From contig CAITKP010000092.1 in the NCBI GenBank assembly GCA_903892995.1, forward strand, positions 100,609 through 164,608: a DNA stretch of 64,000 nucleotides, given 5' to 3'. How positions within the stretch are numbered: the first letter of the stretch is position 1; each line of letters begins with the position of its first letter. Below are positions 9,479 through 17,845 of this stretch, in pieces. The stretch comes from an uncultured Campylobacterales bacterium. Its GTDB lineage: Bacteria; Campylobacterota; Campylobacteria; Campylobacterales; Sulfurimonadaceae. The position numbers and the translations under genes were made by a program. The notes beneath the pieces were generated by a model. That model was not told the DNA's origin, made no database searches, and worked only from the letters and a program-made list of their open reading frames with translations.

Positions 9479-10860
9479 ATATTATTTGCACCATACTCTT
9501 TGAGCAGACCTATAATTTGCTCATTCTTTTTTTGCATAGCTATTTGTAAAATGCTCTGTCCGCTGTGTGTGATGATTGATATATCACTATTTGCATCAAG
9601 TAGCACTTTTACAACCTCCTCATGTGAGTAATAAATTGCAAAGATAAGAGCGCTCCATCCAAAATTATCCACCAAATCAACATCTGCATAGTTTTCGATA
9701 AGTCTTTGTATATAGGTTTTATTTGCAACAGAAGCCGCAAGCATTAAAGCTGTTCTACCGTTGAGATCTGCTTTATTTGGGTTTGCTCCAAGTTGGATCA
9801 AAACTTCAAAATGATCTTTGATGATAGGCAGCTCTTTTTGGGTGACACAATGCATTAGAGGAGTCCATTTTAGTTTATTGATTGGTATCTCAACAGTTGC
9901 TCCTTTTGCAATCAGTTTTGTTTGAATAGCTCTAAATTTATCCACAACATCTTCAAACGTATGAATAGCAAAGTGGCAGAGTGTTAAAGAGGTGTTAATA
10001 TTTTCTGTCGTATTGACATTAGCACCAAAATCAATGAGAAAATCGGCGATTTCATGCAGACCAAGTTTGAGACTTGTGAGTAAAGGAGATTCTCCATACG
10101 TATTTTTTACTTCAATACTTGCACCTTTATGGCATAAAAATTTGATTACATGTAAGGGCGCAGATGTATGAATTGCATATAAAAGAGGTGTATTTCCTTT
10201 GCGATCAAGACCATCAATTTCAAGCCCTTTATTGAGAAGATAGTTGATAAGCTTGCTGTTGCCTGTTAAAATAGCAGTGTAAATATAAGATTGATTGAGT
10301 GGATTTTTTTGAAATAGGTCACTTTTTTGTTTGAGATTTGATGAAAGTTCATAAAGTTTTGCATGCTGGATCGACTCCGCAACAGTATGGTATATAAGAG
10401 GGATGCTTAGGGTTGTGTCTAAAAGTTTGATGCTTTTTTTATCTTGATACTTATGTGCATAATCAAGAGGGGAAAGGTCATTATGATCTTTGATTGAACT
10501 ATCTGCGCCATATTTTAAAAGAAGATAGATAAGCTCATAAAGACAAAGATTGATCGCATAATGCAGTGCTGTAAGTCCATTTTTATCACAGATATTTATA
10601 TTGGCACCATTTTCTAAAAAGAGCTTGATACAATCAACACGGTTATGAATAGTCGCATAGATGATAGCTGGAATATGGTGTGAACTGACAAGGTCAACAT
10701 CATATCCATTGTATATTTTTTCTTGAATTCGTAGCGTGTTGTTTTGTTCGATCGCTTTATAGATTTTTTTCTCTGGATGCTCGATGATATTTGTTTCATA
10801 AGTATGGTGCAGTGATGTTTTTAAAATAAGAGCACTTTGAACTCTTTGCATAAATGGCAT
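9475..10860 (-). CDS. Large ankyrin-repeat protein
   Basis: A 461-residue protein made almost wholly of ankyrin repeats. Clear units include NGLTALHYAINLCLYELIYL, KGNTPLLYAIHTSAPLHVIK, GRTALMLAASVANKTYIQRL and GWSALIFAIYYSHEEVVKVL, from about residue 30 to the C-terminus. No signal peptide or enzymatic domain is seen, so it is probably a cytoplasmic protein-binding scaffold of unknown partner. ATG 10860 is preceded by AAGGA, again part of a CTTACATGTAAG palindrome. A G9 tract lies 79 bases upstream, in the promoter region, and could make expression phase-variable. A second palindrome at 10146 encodes the LHV in APLHVIK. Confidence 0.85.
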   Translation of the reverse strand: MPFMQRVQSALILKTSLHHTYETNIIEHPEKKIYKAIEQNNTLRIQEKIYNGYDVDLVSSHHIPAIIYATIHNRVDCIKLFLENGANINICDKNGLTALHYAINLCLYELIYLLLKYGADSSIKDHNDLSPLDYAHKYQDKKSIKLLDTTLSIPLIYHTVAESIQHAKLYELSSNLKQKSDLFQKNPLNQSYIYTAILTGNSKLINYLLNKGLEIDGLDRKGNTPLLYAIHTSAPLHVIKFLCHKGASIEVKNTYGESPLLTSLKLGLHEIADFLIDFGANVNTTENINTSLTLCHFAIHTFEDVVDKFRAIQTKLIAKGATVEIPINKLKWTPLMHCVTQKELPIIKDHFEVLIQLGANPNKADLNGRTALMLAASVANKTYIQRLIENYADVDLVDNFGWSALIFAIYYSHEEVVKVLLDANSDISIITHSGQSILQIAMQKKNEQIIGLLKEYGANNI

Positions 10861-10888
10861 TAAAAATCCTTACATGTAAGCCTATGTA

Positions 10889-10947
10889 ATAGTATCGGAA
10901 TTTTTTTAAATAAAATGAAAAAAGGAGAGATAAAAAAAGGGGGGGGG
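10889..10947 (-). promoter_or_regulatory. Candidate promoter of the ankyrin gene with C9/G9 tract
   Basis: On the minus strand, TACTAT (10894 to 10889) is a plausible -10 box 29 bases before the ATG. A run of nine C (nine G on the plus strand, 10939-10947) sits about 45 bases further upstream, next to a T7 run. Long G/C homopolymers are slippage-prone and control phase variation in Campylobacter and Helicobacter; a role here is inferred. Confidence 0.4.
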
Positions 10948-10953
10948 TAAAGA

Positions 10954-10975
10954 TTAGAGTGCAAAAGCACTCTAA
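10954..10975 (-). terminator. Hairpin after rpsR
   Basis: A perfect 9-base stem, TTAGAGTGC and GCACTCTAA, with a 4-base loop lies just after the rpsR stop codon. The U-run on the minus strand is weak (TCTTT), so it may terminate poorly or protect the 3' end. Confidence 0.5.
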
Positions 10976-10984
10976 AAAATCTGC

Positions 10985-11248
10985 TTAACGAAGATTTTCG
11001 AAAGGTGCAGTTACAACTGTTTTACGAGTTACAGTATATGGCACTAATGCAGCAGCACGAGCACGTTTGATTACTGTAGAGATCATATCTTGGTGACGTT
11101 TACAGTTACCTGTTAAACGACGTGGCATAATTTTGTAACGCTCTGAAAGAGAGAAACGTAGAGATGCAACATCTTTATAGTCCATGAAGTCTGTTTTTGC
11201 TTCACAATATTTACAAAATCTTTTTTTGTATTTTCTTTTTTCTGCCAT
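10985..11248 (-). CDS. rpsR: 30S ribosomal protein S18
   Basis: An 87-residue ribosomal protein with the S18 core [29 protein letters not shown] cut across its middle by typical basic residues; it pairs with S6 on the 30S platform. The N-terminus [14 protein letters not shown] keeps the Cys pair found in zinc-type S18. It is the last gene of the rpsF-ssb-rpsR operon, 22 bases after ssb, preceded by a purine-rich AGAAGGAAAAAAC. Confidence 0.97.
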   Translation of the reverse strand: MAEKRKYKKRFCKYCEAKTDFMDYKDVASLRFSLSERYKIMPRRLTGNCKRHQDMISTVIKRARAAALVPYTVTRKTVVTAPFENLR

Positions 11249-11270
11249 TGTTTTTTCCTTCTGTTATTTT

Positions 11271-11816
11271 CTAAAATGGAATTTCATCTTCATCGATATC
11301 GATGACTGGAATATTTGGCTCAGGCATCATTTTTCTTGGCTGTTGAGCAGGCTGCTGGCGAACTGGTTCAGCATATTTTTGCTGAGGCGCGCTAGACGGG
11401 TATGCTTGAGTTGGTTGAGAATAACTTTGTGGCTGAGCATAATCTTGTTCAAAATCATTATTTGAAAAAGATCCTCCCGCTGCGCTGTTATCTCCTTTGC
11501 TATCAAGCATCTGCATTGTTTCTACAGTCACTGAATGCTTTGAGCGTTTCTGTCCGTTTTGATCTACCCATTGCTCCAATGTTAGTCTTCCCTCTACTAG
11601 GATTTTACTCCCTTTGCGAAGGTACTGGTTTGCAACTTCAGCACTACGTCCAAAGAAAGTGATATCAACAAAACAAACTTCCTCTTTTTTCTCTCCGTTA
11701 GTTGAGAATTTACGAGATGTAGCAAGAGCTGCTTTTGCAATGCCCATTCCTGTTTGTGAATATCTAAGCTCGATGTCGCGAGTTAGGTTGCCTACCAGTA
11801 TGACTTTATTAAACAT
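11271..11816 (-). CDS. ssb: Single-stranded DNA-binding protein
   Basis: A 181-residue SSB. The N-terminal OB fold (MFNKVILVGNLTRDIELRY to about 110) is followed by a Gln/Pro/Ser-rich flexible linker. The C-terminal tip DIDEDEIPF is the acidic peptide that recruits replication and repair proteins. It lies between rpsF and rpsR, the usual bacterial arrangement that ties SSB to ribosomal protein expression. Confidence 0.97.
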   Translation of the reverse strand: MFNKVILVGNLTRDIELRYSQTGMGIAKAALATSRKFSTNGEKKEEVCFVDITFFGRSAEVANQYLRKGSKILVEGRLTLEQWVDQNGQKRSKHSVTVETMQMLDSKGDNSAAGGSFSNNDFEQDYAQPQSYSQPTQAYPSSAPQQKYAEPVRQQPAQQPRKMMPEPNIPVIDIDEDEIPF

Positions 11817-11832
11817 GGATATATCCTTTTAA

Positions 11833-12225
11833 TTACGCTTGTGTTTCTTCTGTAACAGCTGCTACTTCTTCTTTAGCTGGAGCTTTTTTAGGGTTGTTAA
11901 CTTTGTCAACAAGTTGGTTCCATGCTGTAACTTCACGTTTTGTGTCATATTTGATTGTAACGAAACGTAAAAGTTCTTCGTTAATTCTAAAACGTCTTTC
12001 GATTTCGCTGATTGCAGCTGGTTGGATTGTGTAGTAGATTACATAAAAGTATCCACGCTCATTTTTAGCGATTGGGTATGCAAGTTTGCGAATTCCCATT
12101 GCGTCACGTGCAGAAATCTCTCCGCCGTTTGATGTGATCACTTCTTCAACAGCTGCAATAGTGTTTTTGATCTCTTCTTCAGTTAGTGTTGGTTTTACGA
12201 TTACTAGGTTTTCGTAATGTCTCAT
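11833..12225 (-). CDS. rpsF: 30S ribosomal protein S6
   Basis: A 130-residue S6 protein beginning MRHYENLVIVKPTLTEEE, with the RNA- and S18-contacting strands (AYPIAKNERGYFYVIYY; RRFRINEELLRFVTIKYD). The C-terminus is a Lys/Ala/Glu-rich extension. It is the first gene of rpsF-ssb-rpsR. A leader of about 100 bases upstream fits autoregulation by the S6:S18 complex, which is known in many bacteria. Confidence 0.97.
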   Translation of the reverse strand: MRHYENLVIVKPTLTEEEIKNTIAAVEEVITSNGGEISARDAMGIRKLAYPIAKNERGYFYVIYYTIQPAAISEIERRFRINEELLRFVTIKYDTKREVTAWNQLVDKVNNPKKAPAKEEVAAVTEETQA

Positions 12226-12359
12226 AGAGTATGGTCTCCCCTTGGAATTTAGGCCTTAATTAGGCTTTTGTTTCCCTTTCGGATATCAATACATCGCATC
12301 ATATGTGCAATACAAAGAGAAAGGAACTCGGAATTCTACCAAAATTTCTCTTAATTCTA
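12226..12359 (-). promoter_or_regulatory. Leader and promoter region of rpsF
   Basis: Minus-strand -10 candidates TAGAAT occur at 12333-12338 and 12354-12359. The leader then contains CCGAAAGGG and the inverted repeat GCCTAATTAAGGC (about 12250-12262). S6:S18-responsive leaders contain a CCG-bearing hairpin next to the rpsF start; I cannot fold this one confidently, so the regulatory reading is inference. Confidence 0.35.
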
Positions 12360-12442
12360 CTTTTACTCAATCTATCTCTAATATAAGTTGCAAGATGAAA
12401 TAATAAGTGGTTTCTAATCTCTATTTTGCTCTAATACTGCTC

Positions 12443-13645
12443 ATGAAAAAGAAACAAACACATAAAAGTAAAAATACTACCAATAAAATGTTAAAAAGAT
12501 GGACGTGGGGATTTATCGCTTTTTTGGCACTGATCGGATTTGTTGGTGTTGGATACTACATCGGATATGTAGAAGCGTCAAAATATACGACACCAAAAAC
12601 TCCCGCTCCTAAAAAAACTCCTACTCAAGAAGTAGTTCCAAAAGAGGTGCCTACAAAAGAGGTGCCAAAAAAAGAGGAACCAGATAAAGAGCCTGTTTTA
12701 AAAGAACAAATGTTGCCAGAAGTACCAAAACAGACACTTTCCCTAAAAAAAGATGAAGATAATATAAAAGAGAGATTAAAATCTATATTAGATGCGGAGC
12801 AAAACAAGTACGCGCAAAAGGGTGCTTCGCATGAATATGAGGGCGATCCGAAACTGTTAAATAAATCTCTTAAAGAGGAGACAGTAAAAAAGGTAGAACC
12901 AGCTTCTAAAATAAAAGAGAAAACATCTAAAAAAACTGAAGAAAATGCTGAAAAAGAGGAATCTGATGTAGTCCCTAAAAAGAGTGAAACAGTTCAAAAG
13001 AGTGGCAGCGCAAAATTAGCGATTATTATTGATGATGTCTCTTTTGATAATGAGGTGAGCGCGATTAAAAAATTAAATTTGAATCTTACAATGTCCTTTT
13101 TACCTCCAAATAAGATACATCCAGATTCTGCTGTTTTAGCTGCTAAAGAGTCTTTTTATATGGTTCACCTCCCTATGCAAGCGGTAAGTTTTACAGGCAA
13201 TGAACCACTCACTTTAAATGTAGATGATTCTCAAGCTGTAATCTCACAAAGAGTAGATGATGTCGTAAAACTTTTTCCAAGAGTTAAATATATCAACAAC
13301 CATACAGGAAGTAAATTTACATCTGATGAAAGTGCGATGAACAAGCTTATCTTTTCACTCAAAGCACATAATATAGAGTTTATAGATAGCCGTACAATCG
13401 CACAAACAAAAGTGCCAAAAGTGATGCGGGCGTTTGGAGAAAGATATGTTAGCAGAGATATATTTTTGGATCATGTCATGGATATTGCATCTGTGAAAAA
13501 ACAGATTAAAGAAGCTGTCAAACTTGCAAAAAAACGTGGATATGCCGTGGCAATTGGTCACCCGCATCCAAATACACTTGCTGCTCTTCGAGAATCAAAA
13601 GATATTCTCAAAGATGTTGAATTGGTTCAAATCAACAGGATATAG
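12443..13645 (+). CDS. Divergent polysaccharide deacetylase family protein (YibQ/DUF610)
   Basis: A 400-residue membrane-anchored periplasmic protein. A basic N-terminus is followed by one transmembrane helix (about 23-44, WGFIAFLALIGFVGVGYYIG). A Pro/Lys/Glu-rich spacer (about 50-190) follows, then the YibQ domain starting KLAIIIDDVSFDNE with MSFLPPNKIHPDS, MVHLPMQA, NHTGSKFTSDE and AIGHPHPNT. The fold is that of carbohydrate deacetylases, but the family's substrate is not established. The start is ATG 12443 with no clear Shine-Dalgarno; GTG 12407 is an alternative. The stop abuts dprA. The spacer contains KGASHE, coded by CTTCGCATG, which resembles part of the composite repeat. Confidence 0.82.
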   Translation: MKKKQTHKSKNTTNKMLKRWTWGFIAFLALIGFVGVGYYIGYVEASKYTTPKTPAPKKTPTQEVVPKEVPTKEVPKKEEPDKEPVLKEQMLPEVPKQTLSLKKDEDNIKERLKSILDAEQNKYAQKGASHEYEGDPKLLNKSLKEETVKKVEPASKIKEKTSKKTEENAEKEESDVVPKKSETVQKSGSAKLAIIIDDVSFDNEVSAIKKLNLNLTMSFLPPNKIHPDSAVLAAKESFYMVHLPMQAVSFTGNEPLTLNVDDSQAVISQRVDDVVKLFPRVKYINNHTGSKFTSDESAMNKLIFSLKAHNIEFIDSRTIAQTKVPKVMRAFGERYVSRDIFLDHVMDIASVKKQIKEAVKLAKKRGYAVAIGHPHPNTLAALRESKDILKDVELVQINRI

Positions 13646-14428
13646 GTGATGCGCGGTTTTTTGAAGGAAAAAATAGATTCTCTTGATATTATGAAAAAGT
13701 ATCCAGAAAAACTTATGTATAGTGGAAACTTAGAACTTTTAAAGAGAAAGAAAATCTCCATCGTCGGCACACGAAAACCTATTCAATATACGAAAACCCT
13801 AACGCATAATCTAAGCAGTGCGCTCTCTAAAGTTGGTGTTTGCATTGTTAGTGGCGGTGCAATGGGCGTTGATGCGATTGCACACAATGGAGCAAAAAGT
13901 TCAAACACAATCGCAGTTTTGCCAAACGGACTAGATCATAAATATCCCGCAATCAATAAAAATCTCCTTACCTCAATCGAGCAAGAGGGTTTGCTTTTGA
14001 GTCAGTTTGAAGAGGATTTTAAAGCAACGCCATGGAGTTTTGTGGTTAGAAATGAGTTAGTAGTCGCTCTTGGAGATGCTTTGATCGTCACAGAAGCTGA
14101 TCTTGGGAGTGGGAGTATGAGAAGCATAGAGTTTGCACTTGCAATGGAGAAAAAAATTTATGTTTTACCCCATCGTTTGGGTGAGAGCAGTGCTACAAAC
14201 TGGCTTTTACAAGAGAATAAAGCCCAAGCAATTTTTGATATAGAAAAATTTATCGTACAAATCACGGGAGATGTTTTACAAGAGAAAGTCGAAGATGAAT
14301 TTATCGATTTTTGCAAATCCTCTCCAACATATGATGAAGCGTTAAATCGATATGGTGAAAAGGTTTTTGAGTATGAACTCGAGGGTGAAATTGAAATTCT
14401 TAATGGACGCGTTATAGTAGTAAAGTGA
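13646..14428 (+). CDS. dprA: DNA processing protein DprA
   Basis: A 260-residue DprA/Smf protein, which loads RecA onto single-stranded DNA taken up in natural transformation. The Rossmann-type core has KISIVGTRKPIQYT, SGGAMGVDAIAH, LPNGLDHKYP, and the ssDNA-contacting region ending VVRNELVVALGDALIVTEA. It is a short form with little outside the core. Start codons GTG 13646 and ATG 13649 are adjacent; CAGGAT upstream fits ATG slightly better. It is translationally linked to the YibQ-like gene. Its presence suggests competence, relevant to the palindrome discussed in the findings. Confidence 0.93.
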   Translation: MMRGFLKEKIDSLDIMKKYPEKLMYSGNLELLKRKKISIVGTRKPIQYTKTLTHNLSSALSKVGVCIVSGGAMGVDAIAHNGAKSSNTIAVLPNGLDHKYPAINKNLLTSIEQEGLLLSQFEEDFKATPWSFVVRNELVVALGDALIVTEADLGSGSMRSIEFALAMEKKIYVLPHRLGESSATNWLLQENKAQAIFDIEKFIVQITGDVLQEKVEDEFIDFCKSSPTYDEALNRYGEKVFEYELEGEIEILNGRVIVVK

Positions 14429-14430
14429 GA

Positions 14431-15462
14431 TTATAAAATCAACATCGCATCGCCGTACGAGTAGAATCTATATTTGTTTTCAATAGCTTCGCTATAGAGA
14501 GAAAGAGCTTTTTCTACTCCTACAAATGAGGCAACAAGCATTAAGAGTGTTGATTTTGGTAGGTGAAAATTGGTCAAGAGATGATTCACTCTTTTGGGTG
14601 GATTGTTTGGATGTAAAAAAAGATTCGCTTCACCGCTAAGATGTTTACCGTGTTGCACAAAGTACTCGACTGTTCGTGTCGAGGTAGTTCCAACACAAAG
14701 AATAGCTCTGTCTGAGTCTAGTATCTGCTGAGCCTCTTTTGAAATATTGTAGTATTCAGAGTGCATTGGATGGTTTAGTATTGCCTCTGTATCGACTGGT
14801 TTAAAGGTGCCAGCGCCTACATGTAATGTTATATAAGCATGTTTAAACTCTTTGCAGATTCTCTCATGTTGCTCATTTGTAAAGTGAAGTGAAGCTGTTG
14901 GTGCTGCAACTGCACCCTCATATGAGGCAAAAACACTCTGATAATCTTGTGCGTCTGCATCATCATCTTCACGTGCTAGATAGGGTGGAAGAGGGATGTG
15001 ACCTATTTTTTCAATGATAGGTAAAAGCTCCTCAAAGCGTAATTTTTTCTCATTTTGGAAAAAAAAGATATCGCGTGAACCATCTTCATGTAGCGCAAAA
15101 ACTTTTGCACTCAGCTCATCATCAAAATCGATTTGAGTGTCAACTTTGACTTTTCCTCTTATATAAACATTGATTAACGAGGCATCTAGTGGACGATTGA
15201 TAAGAAGTTCTATTTTACCGCCACTCTCTTTTTTCCCATAAAGCCGAGCTTTTATCACTTTCGTATCATTGAAGATGAGCGCACAATCTTTTGGAATAAA
15301 CTTTTCAAGATCATAAAAATGGGCATGAGTTATTTTATCTGTTGCTCGTTCATACACAAGCATTTTTGCATGATCTCTGGGTTCTACTGGATGAGTTGCT
15401 ATGAGTTCATCTGGAAGGATAAAATCATAGCTGGAGGTTAAAAAGGGATCGAGATTATTCAC
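14431..15462 (-). CDS. queA: S-adenosylmethionine:tRNA ribosyltransferase-isomerase
   Basis: A 343-residue enzyme of queuosine synthesis that transfers the ribosyl part of SAM to 7-aminomethyl-7-deazaguanine in tRNA, giving epoxyqueuosine. Family landmarks are YDFILPDELIATHPVEPRDHAKML near the start (split by normal residues), FNDTKVIKARL, PTASLHFT, LHVGAGTFKPV and TNFHLPKSTLLMLV. The start is GTG at 15462, overlapping the end of tatC by 8 bases. A palindrome variant, TTACATGTAG on the coding strand, encodes LHVG. Confidence 0.96.
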   Translation of the reverse strand: MNNLDPFLTSSYDFILPDELIATHPVEPRDHAKMLVYERATDKITHAHFYDLEKFIPKDCALIFNDTKVIKARLYGKKESGGKIELLINRPLDASLINVYIRGKVKVDTQIDFDDELSAKVFALHEDGSRDIFFFQNEKKLRFEELLPIIEKIGHIPLPPYLAREDDDADAQDYQSVFASYEGAVAAPTASLHFTNEQHERICKEFKHAYITLHVGAGTFKPVDTEAILNHPMHSEYYNISKEAQQILDSDRAILCVGTTSTRTVEYFVQHGKHLSGEANLFLHPNNPPKRVNHLLTNFHLPKSTLLMLVASFVGVEKALSLYSEAIENKYRFYSYGDAMLIL

Positions 15463-16243
15463 TCAAAACTTCATTTTTTGGTTCTAGCTCTTTTTCCTCT
15501 TCCAATTTTGAAGCAGGATTAACAAACTTTACTATCAAGATAGAGATACCATACAAGATTACAAGAGGAATAGCCATTAAAAGCTGTGTCATAACATCTG
15601 GAGGTGTCAGGATTGCTGCGATTATAAAGATTAAAACGACTGCATATCTGAAAAAATCTATCAATGTTCTATCTGTAATAAGACCTAAAAGTGCCAAGAA
15701 ATAGGCAAAGATAGGAAGTTCAAAAGCTATACCAAAACCAAACATGATCTTTGTGAAAAATCCAACATAATCTTCAATATTTATCATCGGTGTAAAAGTT
15801 AAACTTCCAAAAGTGATAAGAAAAGTAAATCCAAAAGGGGTGACGACATAGTAGGCAAACGCAACACCTACAAGAAACATAAATGTCCCACCAACGACAA
15901 AAGGAATCAGCATTTTTTTCTCATTTTCATATAAACCTGGAGCTACAAAAAGCCAAATTTGTGAAAGTATAATAGGCAAAGATGCAACAATAGTAGCAAA
16001 AAATGCTACTTTCATAGCAACAAAAAAAGCTCCTCCGACTTGATTGGTTGTCATCATTCCCTTTGCAGCCAAAGGAGCTATCTTGCCAACATCCACAAGA
16101 GCAGTTTGTAGGGGCGCACTCATCCACTCTAAAAGAGGATGATTATAAGCAAACATTACCATAAAAATAATGACGAATGAAAGTACAGAAATAGTGAGTC
16201 TTTTTCGAAGTTCTATAAGGTGGGGTCTTAAATCATCTAACAT
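15455..16243 (-). CDS. tatC: Sec-independent protein translocase TatC
   Basis: A 262-residue inner-membrane protein with the six transmembrane helices of TatC, the receptor for twin-arginine signal peptides. Recognisable parts are the N-terminal LRPHLIELRKRLTISV, the helix-2 region LSQIWLFVAPGLYENEKK with the conserved Glu, and the late FELPIFAYFLALLG. The last 25 residues are a charged cytoplasmic tail. The start overlaps the tatB stop by one base. No tatA lies in this cluster. Confidence 0.95.
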   Translation of the reverse strand: MLDDLRPHLIELRKRLTISVLSFVIIFMVMFAYNHPLLEWMSAPLQTALVDVGKIAPLAAKGMMTTNQVGGAFFVAMKVAFFATIVASLPIILSQIWLFVAPGLYENEKKMLIPFVVGGTFMFLVGVAFAYYVVTPFGFTFLITFGSLTFTPMINIEDYVGFFTKIMFGFGIAFELPIFAYFLALLGLITDRTLIDFFRYAVVLIFIIAAILTPPDVMTQLLMAIPLVILYGISILIVKFVNPASKLEEEKELEPKNEVLSE

Positions 16244-16647
16244 TAAATACTCTCAACTTTAGGTTTAATTTCTTGTTTTGTGAAACTTATCTCTTCACTT
16301 TTTGGATATTCTATTTTTGGAAGCTCTGCTGTTGTTTGTACCTCTTTTGGTACATGTTTTTCAACGCTTACTTCATAAAGATCTTTTTGGATATTTGTAA
16401 TCGGATTGACACTTTTTATCTCATCTGCTGTGTCCATGAGCTCTTTTTTATACGCAAGGGCTTCATTTTTTATTTCAGCGAGATGGAGTTCACTTTCGAT
16501 GGAATCTTTCGCATCTGCAATCGTACTTTTTACCTTTTTAAATGTTTTTGCAATCTGTACCATTGCCTCAGGCAATTTATCAGGTCCCAAAAATATTATT
16601 GCCACAATAGCAATTAAAATTAATTCACCAAGCCCCATACCAAACAT
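16243..16647 (-). CDS. tatB: Sec-independent protein translocase TatB
   Basis: A 134-residue protein with the TatA/B form: one N-terminal membrane helix (MGLGELILIAIVAIIFLGPDKLP), the conserved Glu8, then an amphipathic helix and a charged C-terminal tail. Its length and position directly before tatC mark it as TatB. AGGA precedes the ATG. The order hemW-tatB-tatC-queA is likely one transcript. Confidence 0.92.
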   Translation of the reverse strand: MFGMGLGELILIAIVAIIFLGPDKLPEAMVQIAKTFKKVKSTIADAKDSIESELHLAEIKNEALAYKKELMDTADEIKSVNPITNIQKDLYEVSVEKHVPKEVQTTAELPKIEYPKSEEISFTKQEIKPKVESI

Positions 16648-16715
16648 TCTAATTCCTCATAAAAAATTTCGCTATTCTATCTTAAAACAGTTTTTGTTCA
16701 ACTTATGGGATTTTA

Positions 16716-17771
16716 TCAGTTTAAGATAAACAGGGCTATTTCGTCGCTTAAAAGATAGTTGGGATTAAAAAATCTGCTATCTTTCTTTGTCAATTTTCTC
16801 TCGTTTGTTAGGAGTTCTGCTCTTTGGAGTTCCTCACAGTTTAAAACATTTTCATCGACTCCGACTCTACTTCTTAGACCTAAAAAGAGCTTTTCAGCTT
16901 TTTGTTCCTCTGCGCTGAGGTTTTCTTCGCTTACATGTAAAGGGTTTTGGATATAAAAATCGATATCTGTTGCTGGATAATAGCGAACGCCATCTTTGCA
17001 TCCAACAGCTCCGCTTCCAGCACCGATGTAGTTTTTATACTGCCAGTATCCAAGGTTATGGGCACTTTGGTAGGTTCCAAAATTAGAGATCTCATATTGA
17101 GTAAATCCATATTTTTTTATTTGCCCAAATACAAAATTTGTAAGTGAAAGTTTCTCCTTGGCGACCTCTGGAGTTTTTTGAAATGCGGTTCCCTCTTCAA
17201 TTGTCAAAGCATAAGCGCTGATATGGTTGATCGGCAAAGCAAAAGCTTGTTTTAAATCTTTATCTAAAAGCTCTTTTGTATCCATCGCAGTTGCATAAAT
17301 AAGATCAAGAGAGATATTTTTAATCCCAATATGGTAAGCATCGTTGATGGCACGAATGGCATCTTGACTATTATGCGCGCGATTAAGAAATTTGAGCTTT
17401 TTATCATCGAAACTTTGCACTCCGAAGCTGATGCGATTGACACCGAGATTTTTCATACCCTCCAACCAAGCAAGCGTAGCACTGTTTGGATTTGCTTCAG
17501 TGGTGATCTCTGCATTATCTATGAGATAGGGATATAAAAGTTTAAAAATGGGCTTGTAAAGCTCTGGTGAAACTGTTGAGGGAGTTCCCCCACCGATAAA
17601 AAGTGTTTCAATGCTTTTTGCTTTAGCATCAAATCTTTTAAGTTCAAATTTGAGTTGCTCTAAAAGAGATTGCATATAATTTTCTCGAAGTTGAAACTTG
17701 TCAACATAGGAGTTAAAAGAGCAATATGAGCACTTAGAGTCACAAAATGGGATATGTATATAGATTAGCAT
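16716..17771 (-). CDS. hemW: Radical SAM heme chaperone HemW
   Basis: A 351-residue radical SAM protein with the cluster ligands Cys10, Cys14 and Cys17 in CDSKCSYCSF. The fourth Cys typical of HemN (CxxxCxxCxC) is absent, so the HemW class, a heme-binding chaperone, is favoured over coproporphyrinogen dehydrogenase. Other motifs are ETLFIGGGTPS, TTEANPNS, RISFGVQSFD and the HemN C-terminal domain. A TTACATGTAA at 16931 encodes LHV. TATACT on the minus strand ends about 6 bases before the ATG with no Shine-Dalgarno, so it may be leaderless. Confidence 0.9.
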   Translation of the reverse strand: MLIYIHIPFCDSKCSYCSFNSYVDKFQLRENYMQSLLEQLKFELKRFDAKAKSIETLFIGGGTPSTVSPELYKPIFKLLYPYLIDNAEITTEANPNSATLAWLEGMKNLGVNRISFGVQSFDDKKLKFLNRAHNSQDAIRAINDAYHIGIKNISLDLIYATAMDTKELLDKDLKQAFALPINHISAYALTIEEGTAFQKTPEVAKEKLSLTNFVFGQIKKYGFTQYEISNFGTYQSAHNLGYWQYKNYIGAGSGAVGCKDGVRYYPATDIDFYIQNPLHVSEENLSAEEQKAEKLFLGLRSRVGVDENVLNCEELQRAELLTNERKLTKKDSRFFNPNYLLSDEIALFILN

Positions 17772-17814
17772 AAAGGAAGTATATCAGTTATAGAATTTTT
17801 AAACCCTTTTTTAC

Positions 17815-17820
17815 TATAAT
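17815..17820 (+). promoter_or_regulatory. -10 box of rppH-lysC-hobA-holB-folP
   Basis: TATAAT after a T-rich stretch, 26 bases before the rppH ATG, with TTAGGATG as ribosome binding site between them. Confidence 0.55.
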
Positions 17821-17845
17821 CACGAAATTAACTTTAGGATGTTTT

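Noticed and set aside
16716..17771. Oxygen-independent coproporphyrinogen dehydrogenase HemN
   Set aside because: The fourth Cys after CxxxCxxC is missing and the length is that of HemW.
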